Assembly: GCA_964016885.1 (NCBI GenBank)
Contig: OZ024748.1
Location: 36,462,798-36,526,797, forward strand
Length of the DNA stretch: 64,000 nt
Direction of reading: 5' to 3'
From: Eledone cirrhosa
Lineage: Eukaryota; Mollusca; Cephalopoda; Octopoda; Eledonidae
The notes under the pieces were generated by a model that did no database searches, was not told where the DNA came from, and worked only from the letters and a program-made list of their open reading frames with translations. Below are positions 46,105 to 58,975 of the stretch, in pieces (position 1 is the first letter of the stretch; each line of letters starts with the position of its first letter). A program made the translations under genes and the position numbers.

Positions 46105-49100
46105 TTAACAACACAACCTCACAGTCTGTCATAGTTATAATATAAGGTTAACAACACAACGTCACAGTCTGTCATAGTTATTATATAGGTTAACAACACA
46201 ACCTCACAGTCTGTCATAGTTATAATATAAGGTTAACAACAACACAACCTCACAGTCTGCCATAGTTATAATATAAGGTTAACAACACAACCTCACAGTC
46301 TTTCATAGTTATAATATAAGGTTAACAACACAACCTCACAGTCTTTCATAGTTATAATATAAGGTTAACAACACAACCTCACAGTCTTTCATAGTTATAA
46401 TATAAGGTTAACAGCACAACCTCACAGTCTTTCATTGTTATAAAATAAGATTAACAACACAACCACACAGTCTGTCATAGTTATAATATAAGGTTAACAA
46501 CACAACCTCACAGTCTTTCATAGTTATAATATAAGGTTAACAACACAACCACACAGTCTGTCATTGTTATAATATAAGCTTAACAACACAACCACACAGT
46601 CTGTCATAGTTATAATATAAGGTTAACTACACAACCTCACAGTCTTTCATAGTTATAATATAAGGTTAACAACACAACCTCACAGTCTCTCATAGATATA
46701 ATATAAGGTTAACAACACAACCACACAGTCTGTAATAGTTATAATATAAGGTTAACAACAACACAAGCTCACAGTCTGTCATAGTTATAATATAAGGTTA
46801 ACAACACAACCACACAGTCTGTCATAGTTATAATATAAGGTTAACAACACAAACTCACAGTCTGTCATAGTTATAATATACAGTTAACAACACAAGCTCA
46901 CAGTCTGTCATAGTTATAATATAAGGTTAAAAACAACACAAGCTCACAGTCTGTCATAGTTATAATATAAGGTTAACAACACAACCTCACAGTCTGTCAT
47001 AGTTATAATATATGGCTAAAAATAACACAACCTCACAGTCTGTCATAGTTATAATATAAGGTTAACAACACAAATTCACAGTCTGTCATAGTTATAATAT
47101 AAGGTTAACAACAACAAGACAGCCACACAGTCTGTCATAGTTATAATATAAGGTTAACAAGAACACAGCCACACAGTGTGTCATAGTTATAATATAAGTT
47201 TAACAACACAACCTCACAGTCTGTCATAGTTATAATATAAGGTTAACAACAGCACAACCTCACAGTCTGTCATAGTTATAATATAAGGTTAACAACACAA
47301 CCTCACAGTCTGTCATAGTTATAATAATAGGTTAACAACAACACAACCTCACAGTCTGTCATAGTTATAATATATGGTTATCAACACAACCTCACAGTCT
47401 GTCTTAGTTATAATATAAGGTTAACAACACAACCTCACAGTCTGTCATAGTTATAATATAAGGTTAACAACAACACAACCACACAGTCTGTCATAGTTAT
47501 AATACAAGGTTAACAACACAAGCTCACAGTCTGTCATAGTTATAATATAAGGTTAACAACACAACCACACAGTCTATCTTAGTTATAATATAATGTTAAC
47601 AACACAACCACACAGTCTGTCATAGTTATAATATAAGGTTAACAATACAACCACGCAGTCTGTCATAGTTATAATATAAGGTTAACAACACAACCTCACA
47701 GTCTGTCATAGTTATAATATAAGGTTAACAACACAACCACACAGTCTGTCATAGTTATTATATAAGGTTAACAACACAACCACACAGTCTGTCATAGTTA
47801 TAATATAAGGTTAACATCAACACAGCCTCACAGTCTATCATAGTTATAATATAAGGTTAACAACACAACCTCACAGTCTGTCATAGTTATAATATAAGGT
47901 CAACAACACAACCTCACAGTCTGTCATAGTTATAATATAAGGTTAACAACACAACCTCACAGTCTGTCATAGTTATAATATAAGGTTAACAACACAACCT
48001 CACAGTCTGTCATAGTTATAATATAAGGTTAACAACAACAACACAACCTCACAGTCTGTCATTGTTATAATATAAGGTTAACAACACAACCTCACAGTCT
48101 GTCATAGTTATAATATAAGGTTAACAACACAACCTCACAGTCTGTCATAGTTATAATATAAGGTTAACAACACAACCTCACAGTCTGTCATAGTTATAAT
48201 ATAAGGTTAACAACAACACAACCTCACAGTCTGTCATAGTTATAATATAAGGTTAACAACACAACCTCACAGTCTTTCATAGTTATAATATAAGGTTAAC
48301 AACACAACCTCACAGTCTTTCATAGTTATAATATAAGGTTAACAACACAACCTCACAGTCTTTCATTGTTATAATATAAGGTTAACAACACAACCACACA
48401 GTCTGTCATAGTTATAATATAAGGTTAACAACACATCCTCACAGTCTTTCATAGTTATAATATAAGGTTAACAGCACAACCTCACAGTCTTTCATTGTTA
48501 TAATATAAGGTTAACAACACAACCACATAGTCTGTCATAGTTATAATATAAGGTTAACAACACAACATCACAGTCTTTCATAGTTATAATATAAGGTTAA
48601 CAACACAACAACACAGTCTGTCATAGTTATAATATAAGCTTAACAACACAACCACAGAGTCTGTCATAGTTATAATATAAGGTTAACAACACAACCTCAC
48701 AGTCTTTCATATTTATAATATAAGGTTAACAACACAACCTCACAGTCTCTCATAGTTATAATATAAGGTTAACAACACAACCTTACAGTCTGTCATAGTT
48801 ATAATATAAGGTTAACAACACAACCTCACAGTCTGTCATAGTTATAATATAAGGTTAACAACTACACAACCTCACAGTCTTTCATAGTTATTATATAAGG
48901 TTAACAACACAACCTCACAGTCTGTCATAGTTATAACATAAGGTTAACAACACAACCTCACAGTCTGTCATAGTTATAATATAAGGTTAACAACACAACC
49001 TCACAGTCTGTCATAGTTATAATATAAGGTTAACAACACAACCTCACAGTCTGTCATAGTTATAATATAAGGTTAACAACAAGAGAGCCACACAGTCTGT

Positions 49101-50530
49101 CATAGTTATAATATAAGGTTAACAACAACATAGCCACACAGTGTGTCATAGTTATAATATAAGGTTAACAACACAACCTCACAGTCTGTCATAGTTATAA
49201 TATAAGGTTAACAACAACACAACCTCACAGTCTGTCATAGTTATAATATAAGGTTAACAACACAACCTCACAGTCTGTCATAGTTATAATATAAGGTAAA
49301 CAACAACACAACCTCACAGTCTGTCATAGTTATAATATAAGGTTAACAACACAACCTCACAGTCTGTCATAGTTATAATATAAGGTTAACAACACAACCT
49401 CACAGTCTGTCATATTTATAATATAAGGTAACAACAACACAACCACACAGTCTGTCATAGTTATAATATAAGGTTAACAACACAACCTCACAGTCTGTCA
49501 TAGTTATAATATAAGTTTAACAACAACACAAGCTCACAGTCTGTCATAGTTATAATATAAGGTTAACAACACAACCACACAGTCAATCATAGTTATAATA
49601 TAAGGTTAACAACACAACCACACAGTCTGTCATAGTTATAATATAAGGTTAACAATACAACCACACAGTCTGTCATAGTTATAATATAAGGTTAACAACA
49701 CAACCTCAAAGTCTGTCATAGTTATAATATAAGGTTAACAACACAACCACACAGTCTATCATAGTTATAATATAAGGTTAACAACACAACCACACAGTCT
49801 GCCATAGTTATAATATAAGGTTAACAACAACACAGCCTCACAGTCTATCATAGTTATAATATCAGGTTAACAACACAACCTTACAGTCTGTCATAGTTAT
49901 AATATAAGGTTAACAACACAACCTCACAGTCTGTCATAGTTATAATATAAGGTTAACAACAACAACACAACCTCACAGTCTGTCATAGTTATAATATAAG
50001 GTTAACAACAACACAACCTCACAGTCTGTCATAGTTATAATATAAGGTTAACAACAACACAGCCTCACAGTCTGTCATAGTTATAATATAAGGTTAACAA
50101 CACAAACTCACAGTCTGTCATAGTTATAATATAAGATTAACAACACAACCTCACAGTCTGTCATAGTTATAACATAAGGTTAACAACACAACCTCACAGT
50201 CTGTCATAGTTATAATATAAGGTTAACAACACAACCTCACAGTCTGTCATAGTTATAATATAAGGTTAACAACACAACCTCACAGTGTTTCATTGTTATA
50301 ATATAAGGTTAACAACACAACCACACAGTCTGTCATAGTTATAATATAAGCTTAACAACACAACCACACAGTCTGTCATAGTTATAATATAAGGTTAACA
50401 ACACAACCTCACAGTCTTTCATAGTTATAATATAAGGTTAACAACACAACCTCACAGTCTCTCATAGTTATAATATAAGGTTAACAACACAACCACACAG
50501 TCTGTCATAGTTATAATATAAGGTTAACAA
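46105..50530. repeat. Tandem satellite higher-order unit of about 4.45 kb, first copy
   Basis: This block is followed immediately by a second copy at 50,527-54,998. The offset is 4,422 bp at the CGTCACAG unit (46,161 and 50,583), at CTGCCATAG (46,259 and 50,681) and at CATAGATATA (46,691 and 51,113). It becomes 4,468 bp because the second copy has one additional 46-bp unit (AACAGCACCAGCTC, about 51,270). The longer offset holds at TATGGCTAAA/TATGGTTAAA (47,011 and 51,479), the ATAATAATAGG unit (47,318 and 51,786) and CAGTGTTTCATTG (about 50,285 and 54,753). Confidence 0.9.
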
Positions 50531-53500
50531 CAACACAACCTCACAGTCTGTCATAGTTATAATATAAGGTTAACAACACAACGTCACAGTCTGTCATAGT
50601 TATAATATAGGTTAACAACACAACCTCACAGTCTGTCATAGTTATAATATAAGGTTAACAACAACACAACCTCACAGTCTGCCATAGTTATAATATAAGG
50701 TTAACAACACAACCTCACAGTCTTTCATAGTTATAATATAAGGTTAACAACACAACCTCACAGTCTTTCATAGTTATAATATAAGGTTAACAACACAACC
50801 TCACAGTCTTTCATAGTTATAATATAAGGTTAACAGCACAACCTCACAGTCTTTCATTGTTATAAAATAAGATTAACAACACAACCACACAGTCTGTCAT
50901 AGTTATAATATAAGGTTAACAACACAACCTCACAGTCTTTCATAGTTATAATATAAGGTTAACAACACAACCACACAGTCTGTCATTGTTATAATATAAG
51001 CTTAACAACACAACCACACAGTCTGTCATAGTTATAATATAAGGTTAACTACACAACCTCACAGTCTTTCATAGTTATAATATAAGGTTAACAACACAAC
51101 CTCACAGTCTCTCATAGATATAATATAAGGTTAACAACACAACCACACAGTCTGTAATAGTTATAATATAAGGTTAACAACAACACAAGCTCACAGTCTG
51201 TCATAGTTATAATATAAGGTTAACAACACAACCACACAGTCTGTCATAGTTATAATATAAGGTTAACAACAGCACCAGCTCACAGTCTGTCATAGTTATA
51301 ATATAAGGTTAACAACACAAACTCACAGTCTGTCATAGTTATAATATAAAGTTAACAACACAAGCTCACAGTCTGTCATAGTTATAATATAAGGTTAAAA
51401 ACAACACAAGCTCACAGTCTGTCATAGTTATAATATAAGGTTAACAACACAACCTCACAGTCTGTCATAGTTATAATATATGGTTAAAAATAACACAACC
51501 TCACAGTCTGTCATAGTTATAATATAAGGTTAACAACACAAATTCACAGTCTGTCATAGTTATAATATAAGGTTAACAACAACAAGACAGCCACACAGTC
51601 TGTCATAGTTATAATATAAGGTTAACAAGAACACAGCCACACAGTGTGTCATAGTTATAATATAAGTTTAACAACACAACCTCACAGTCTGTCATAGTTA
51701 TAATATAAGGTTAACAACAACACAACCTCACAGTCTGTCATAGTTATAATATAAGGTTAACAACACAACCTCACAGTCTGTCATAGTTATAATAATAGGT
51801 TAACAACAACACAACCTCACAGTCTGTCATAGTTATAATATATGGTTATCAACACAACCTCACAGTCTGTCTTAGTTATAATATAAGGTTAACAACACAA
51901 CCTCACAGTCTGTCATAGTTATAATATAAGGTTAACAACAACACAACCACACAGTCTGTCATAGTTATAATACAAGGTTAACAACACCAGCTCACAGTCT
52001 GTCATAGTTATAATATAAGGTTAACAACACAACCACACAGTCTATCTTAGTTATAATATAATGTTAACAACACAACCACACAGTCTGTCATAGTTATAAT
52101 ATAAGGTTAACAATACAACCACGCAGTCTGTCATAGTTATAATATAAGGTTAACAACACAACCTCACAGTCTGTCATAGTTATAATATAAGGTTAACAAC
52201 ACAACCACACAGTCTGTCATAGTTATTATATAAGGTTAACAACACAACCACACAGTCTGTCATAGTTATAATATAAGGTTAACATCAACACAGCCTCACA
52301 GTCTATCATAGTTATAATATAAGGTTAACAACACAACCTCACAGTCTGTCATAGTTATAATATAAGGTCAACAACACAACCTCACAGTCTGTCATAGTTA
52401 TAATATAAGGTTAACAACACAACCTCACAGTCTGTCATAGTTATAATATAAGGTTAACAACACAACCTCACAGTCTGTCATAGTTATAATATAAGGTTAA
52501 CAACAACAACACAACCTCACAGTCTGTCATTGTTATAATATAAGGTTAACAACACAACCTCACAGTCTGTCATAGTTATAATATAAGGTTAACAACACAA
52601 CCTCACAGTCTGTCATAGTTATAATATAAGGTTAACAACACAACCTCACAGTCTGTCATAGTTATAATATAAGGTTAACAACAACACAACCTCACAGTCT
52701 GTCATAGTTATAATATAAGGTTAACAACACAACCTCACAGTCTTTCATAGTTATAATATAAGGTTAACAACACAACCTCACAGTCTTTCATAGTTATAAT
52801 ATAAGGTTAACAACACAACCTCACAGTCTTTCATTGTTATAATATAAGGTTAACAACACAACCACACAGTCTGTCATAGTTATAATATAAGGTTAACAAC
52901 ACATCCTCACAGTCTTTCATAGTTATAATATAAGGTTAACAGCACAACCTCACAGTCTTTCATTGTTATAATATAAGGTTAACAACACAACCACATAGTC
53001 TCTCATAGTTATAATATAAGGTTAACAACACAACCTCACAGTCTTTCATAGTTATAATATAAGGTTAACAACACAACAACACAGTCTGTCATAGTTATAA
53101 TATAAGCTTAACAACACAACCACACAGTCTGTCATAGTTATAATATAAGGTTAACAACACAACCTCACAGTCTTTCATATTTATAATATAAGGTTAACAA
53201 CACAACCTCACAGTCTCTCATAGTTATAATATAAGGTTAACAACACAACCTTACAGTCTGTCATAGTTATAATATAAGGTTAACAACACAACCTCACAGT
53301 CTGTCATAGTTATAATATAAGGTTAACAACTACACAACCTCACAGTCTTTCATAGTTATTATATAAGGTTAACAACACAACCTCACAGTCTGTCATAGTT
53401 ATAACATAAGGTTAACAACACAACCTCACAGTCTGTCATAGTTATAATATAAGGTTAACAACACAACCTCACAGTCTGTCATAGTTATAATATAAGGTTA

Positions 53501-54998
53501 ACAACACAACCTCACAGTCTGTCATAGTTATAATATAAGGTTAACAACAAGAGAGCCACACAGTCTGTCATAGTTATAATATAAGGTTAACAACAACATA
53601 GCCACACAGTGTGTCATAGTTATAATATAAGGTTAACAACACAACCTCACAGTCTGTCATAGTTATAATATAAGGTTAACAACAACACAACCTCACAGTC
53701 TGTCATAGTTATAATATAAGGTTAACAACACAACCTCACAGTCTGTCATAGTTATAATATAAGGTAAACAACAACACAACCTCACAGTCTGTCATAGTTA
53801 TAATATAAGGTTAACAACACAACCTCACAGTCTGTCATAGTTATAATATAAGGTTAACAACACAACCTCACAGTCTGTCATATTTATAATATAAGGTAAC
53901 AACAACACAACCACACAGTCTGTCATAGTTATAATATAAGGTTAACAACACAACCTCACAGTCTGTCATAGTTATAATATAAGTTTAACAACAACACAAG
54001 CTCACAGTCTGTCATAGTTATAATATAAGGTTAACAACACAACCACACAGTCAATCATAGTTATAATATAAGGTTAACAACACAACAACACAGTCTGTCA
54101 TAGTTATAATATAAGGTTAACAATACAACCACACAGTCTGTCATAGTTATAATATAAGGTTAACAACACAACCTCAAAGTCTGTCATAGTTATAATATAA
54201 GGTTAACAACACAACCACACAGTCTATCATAGTTATAATATAAGGTTAACAACACAACCACACAGTCTGCCATAGTTATAATATAAGGTTAACAACAACA
54301 CAGCCTCACAGTCTATCATAGTTATAATATCAGGTTAACAACACAACCTTACAGTCTGTCATAGTTATAATATAAGGTTAACAACACAACCTCACAGTCT
54401 GTCATAGTTATAATATAAGGTTAACAACAACAACACAACCTCACAGTCTGTCATAGTTATAATATAAGGTTAACAACAACACAACCTCACAGTCTGTCAT
54501 AGTTATAATATAAGGTTAACAACAACACAGCCTCACAGTCTGTCATAGTTATAATATAAGGTTAACAACACAAACTCACAGTCTGTCATAGTTATAATAT
54601 AAGATTAACAACACAACCTCACAGTCTGTCATAGTTATAACATAAGGTTAACAACACAACCTCACAGTCTGTCATAGTTATAATATAAGGTTAACAACAC
54701 AACCTCACAGTCTGTCATAGTTATAATATAAGGTTAACAACACAACCTCACAGTGTTTCATTGTTATAATATAAGGTTAACAACACAACCACACAGTCTG
54801 TCATAGTTATAATATAAGCTTAACAACACAACCACACAGTCTGTCATAGTTATAATATAAGGTTAACAACACAACCTCACAGTCTTTCATAGTTATAATA
54901 TAAGGTTAACAACACAACCTCACAGTCTCTCATAGTTATAATATAAGGTTAACAACACAACCACACAGTCTGTCATAGTTATAATATAAGGTTAACAA
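50527..54998. repeat. Tandem satellite higher-order unit of about 4.45 kb, second copy
   Basis: This is the direct tandem copy of 46,105-50,530. The first copy ends where this one starts, as expected for a single unequal crossover. It has one more 46-bp unit than the first copy and scattered base differences, for example AAAGTTAAC at 51,348 against CAGTTAAC at 46,880. Confidence 0.9.
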
Positions 54999-56999
54999 CA
55001 ACACAAGCTCACAGTCTGTCATAGTTATAATATAAGGTTAACAACACAACCACACAGTCTGTCATAGTTATAATATAAGGTTAACAACAACACCAGCTCA
55101 CAGTCTGTCATAGTTATAATATAAGGTTAACAACAAAACCACACAGTCTGTCATAGTTATAATATAAGGTTAACAACACAACCTCACAGTCTGTCATAGT
55201 TATAATATAAGGTTAACAACACAACCTCACAGTCTGTCATAGTTATAATATAAGGTTAACAACAACACAAGCTCACAGTCTGTCATAGTTATAATATAAG
55301 GTTAACAACACAACCTCACAGTCTGTCATAGTTATAATATAAGGTTAACAACTACACAACCTCACAGTCTTTCATAGTTATAATATAAGGTTAACAACAC
55401 AACCTCACAATCTGTCATAGTTATAATATAAGGTTAACAACAACACAACCTCACAGTCTCTCATAGTTATAATATAAGGTTAACAACACAACCTCACAGT
55501 CTGTCATAGTTTTAATATAAGGTAAACAACAACACAACCTCACAGTCTGTCATAGTTATAATATAAGGTTAACAACACAACCTCACAGTCTGTCATAGTT
55601 ATAATATAAGGTTAACAACACAACCTCACAGTCTGTCATATTTATAATATAAGGTTAACAACAACACAACCACACAGTCTGTCATAGTTATAATATAAGG
55701 TTAACAACACAACCTCACAGTCTGTCATAGTTATAATATAAGTTTAACAACAACACAAGCTCACAGTCTGTCATAGTTATAATATAAGGTTAACAACACA
55801 ACCACACAGTCAATCATAGTTATAATATAAGGTTAACAACACAACCACACAGTCTGTCATAGTTATAATATAAGGTTAACAACACAACCTCAAAGTCTGT
55901 CATAGTTATAATATAAGGTTAACAACACAACCACACAGTCTATCATAGTTATAATATAAGGTTAACAACACAACCACACAGTCTGCCATAGTTATAATAT
56001 AAGATTAACAACACAACCTCACAGTCTGTCATAGTTATAACATAAGGTTAACAACACAACCTCACAGTCTGTCATAGTTATAATATAAGGTTAACAACAC
56101 AACCTCACAGTCTGTCATAGTTATAATATAAGGTTAACAATACAACCACACAGTCTGTCATAGTTATAATATAAGGTTAACAACACAACCTCAAAGTCTG
56201 TCATAGTTATAATATAAGGTTAACAACACAACCACACAGTCTATCATAGTTATAATATAAGGTTAACAACACAACCACACAGTCTGCCATAGTTATAATA
56301 TAAGGTTAACAACAACACAGCCTCACAGTCTATCATAGTTATAATATCAGGTTAACAACACAACCTTACAGTCTGTCATAGTTATAATATAAGGTTAACA
56401 ACACAACCTCACAGTCTGTCATAGTTATAATATAAGGTTAACAACAACACAGCCTCACAGTCTGTCATAGTTATAATATAAGGTTAACAACAACACAGCC
56501 TCACAGTCTCTCATAGTTATAATATAAGGTTAACAACAACAACACAACCTCACAGTCTGTCATAGTTATAATATAAGGTTAACAACAACACAACCTCACA
56601 GTCTGTCATAGTTATAATATAAGGTTAACAACAACACAGCCTCACAGTCTGTCATAGTTATAATATAAGGTTAACAACACAAACTCACAGTCTGTCATAG
56701 TTATAATATAAGGTTAACAACAACACAGCCTCACAGTCTGTCATAGTTATAATATAAGGTTAACAACACAACCACACAGTCAGTCATAGTTATAATATAA
56801 GATTAACAACACAACCTCACAGTCTGTCATAGTTATAACATAAGGTTAAAAACACAACCTCACAGTCTGTCATAGTTATAATATAAGGTTAACAACACAA
56901 CCTCACAGTCTGTCATAGTTATAATATAAGGTTAACAACACAACCTCACAGTCTGTCATAGTTATAATATAAGGTTAACAACACAACCTCACAGTCTGT

Positions 57000-58975
57000 C
57001 ATAGTTATAATATAAGGTTAACAACACAACCTCACAGTCTTTCATTGTTATAATATAAGGTTAACAACACAACCACACAGTCTGTCATAGTTATAATATA
57101 AGCTTAACAACACAACCACACAGTCTGTCATAGTTATAATATAAGGTTAACAACACAACCTCACAGTCTTTCATAGTTATAATATAAGGTTAACAACACA
57201 ACCTCACAGTCTCTCATAGTTATAATATAAGGTTAACAACACAACCACACAGTCTGTCATAGTTATAATAGAAGGTTAACAACAACACAAGCTCACAGTC
57301 TGTCATAGTTATAATATAAGGTTAACAACACAACCACACAGTCTGTCATAGTTATAATATAAGGTTAACAACAACACCAGCTCACAGTCTGTCATAGTTA
57401 TAATATAAGGTTAACAACAAAACCACACAGTCTGTCATAGTTATAATATAAGGTTAACAACACAACCTCACAGTCTGTCATAGTTATAATATAAGGTTAA
57501 CAACACAACCTCACAGTCTGTCATAGTTATAATATAAGGTTAACAACAACACAAGCTCACAGTCTGTCATAGTTATAATATAAGGTTAACAACACAACCT
57601 CACAGTCTGTCATAGTTATAATATAAGGTTAACAACTACACAACCTCACAGTCTTTCATAGTTATAATATAAGGTTAACAACACAACCTCACAGTCTGTC
57701 ATAGTTATAATATAAGGTTAACAACACAACCTCACAGTCTGTCATAGTTATAATATAAGGTTAACAACACAACCTCACAGTCTGTCATAGTTATAATATA
57801 AGGTTAACAACACAACCTCACAGTATGCCATAGTTATAATATAAGGTTAACAACACAACTTCACAGTCTGTCATAGTTATAATATAAGGTTAACAACACA
57901 ACCTCACAGTCTGTCATAGTTATAATATAAGGTTAACAACACAACCTCACAGTCTGTCATAGTTATAATATAAGGTTAACAACAACACAACCTCACAGTC
58001 TGTCATAGTTATAATATAAGGTTAACAACACAACCTCACAGTCTGTCATAGTTATAATATAAGGTTAACAACACAACCTCACAGTCTGTCATAGTTATAA
58101 TATAAGGTTAACAACACAACCTCACAGTCTTTCATTGTTATAATATAAGGTTAACAACACAACCTCACAGTCTGTCATAGTTATAATATAAGCTTAACAA
58201 CACAACCACACAGTCTGTCATAGTTATAATATAAGGTTAACAACACAACCTCACAGTCTTTCATAGTTATAATATAAGGTTAACAACACAACCTCACAGT
58301 CTCTCATAGTTATAATATAAGGTTAACAACACAACCACACAGTCTGTCATAGTTATAATATAAGGTTAACAACAACACAAGCTCACAGTCTGTCATAGTT
58401 ATAATATAAGGTTAACAACACAACCACACAGTCTGTCATAGTTATAATATAAGGTTAACAACAACACCAGCTCACAGTCTGTCATAGTTATAATATAAGG
58501 TTAACAACAAAACCTCACAGTCTGTCATAGTTATAATATAAGGTTAACAACACAACCTCACAGTCTGTCATAGTTATAATATAAGGTTAACAACACAACC
58601 TCACAGTCTGTCATAGTTATAATATAAGGTTAACAACAACACAAGCTCACAGTCTGTCATAGTTATAATATAAGGTTAACAACACAACCTCACAGTATGT
58701 CATAGTTATGATTTAAGGTTAACAACTACACAACCTCACAGTCTTTCATAGTTATAATATAAGGTTAAAAACACAACCTCACAGTCTGTCATAGTTATAA
58801 TATAAGGTTAACAACACAACCTCACAGTCTGTCATAGTTATAATATAAGGTTAACAACACAACCTCACAGTCTGTCATAGTTATAATATAAGATTAACAA
58901 CACAACCTCACAGTATGTCATAGTTATAATATAAGGTTAACAACACAACCTCACAGTCTGTCATAGTTATAATAT
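57000..58975. repeat. Satellite higher-order repeat of 1,090 bp, two copies
   Basis: A run of about 0.9 kb repeats with a 1,090-bp step. Markers are TTCATTGTTA (57,041 and 58,131), AAGCTT (about 57,100 and 58,190), ACAACACCAG (57,371 and 58,461), AACTACACAA (57,634 and 58,724) and the rare CAGTATG unit (57,821 and 58,911). Part of the same run is present once more, 2,284 bp upstream, at ACAACACCAG 55,087 and AACTACACAA 55,350. The copies differ at several bases, for example GAAGGTT at 57,270 against TAAGGTT at 58,360. Confidence 0.85.
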
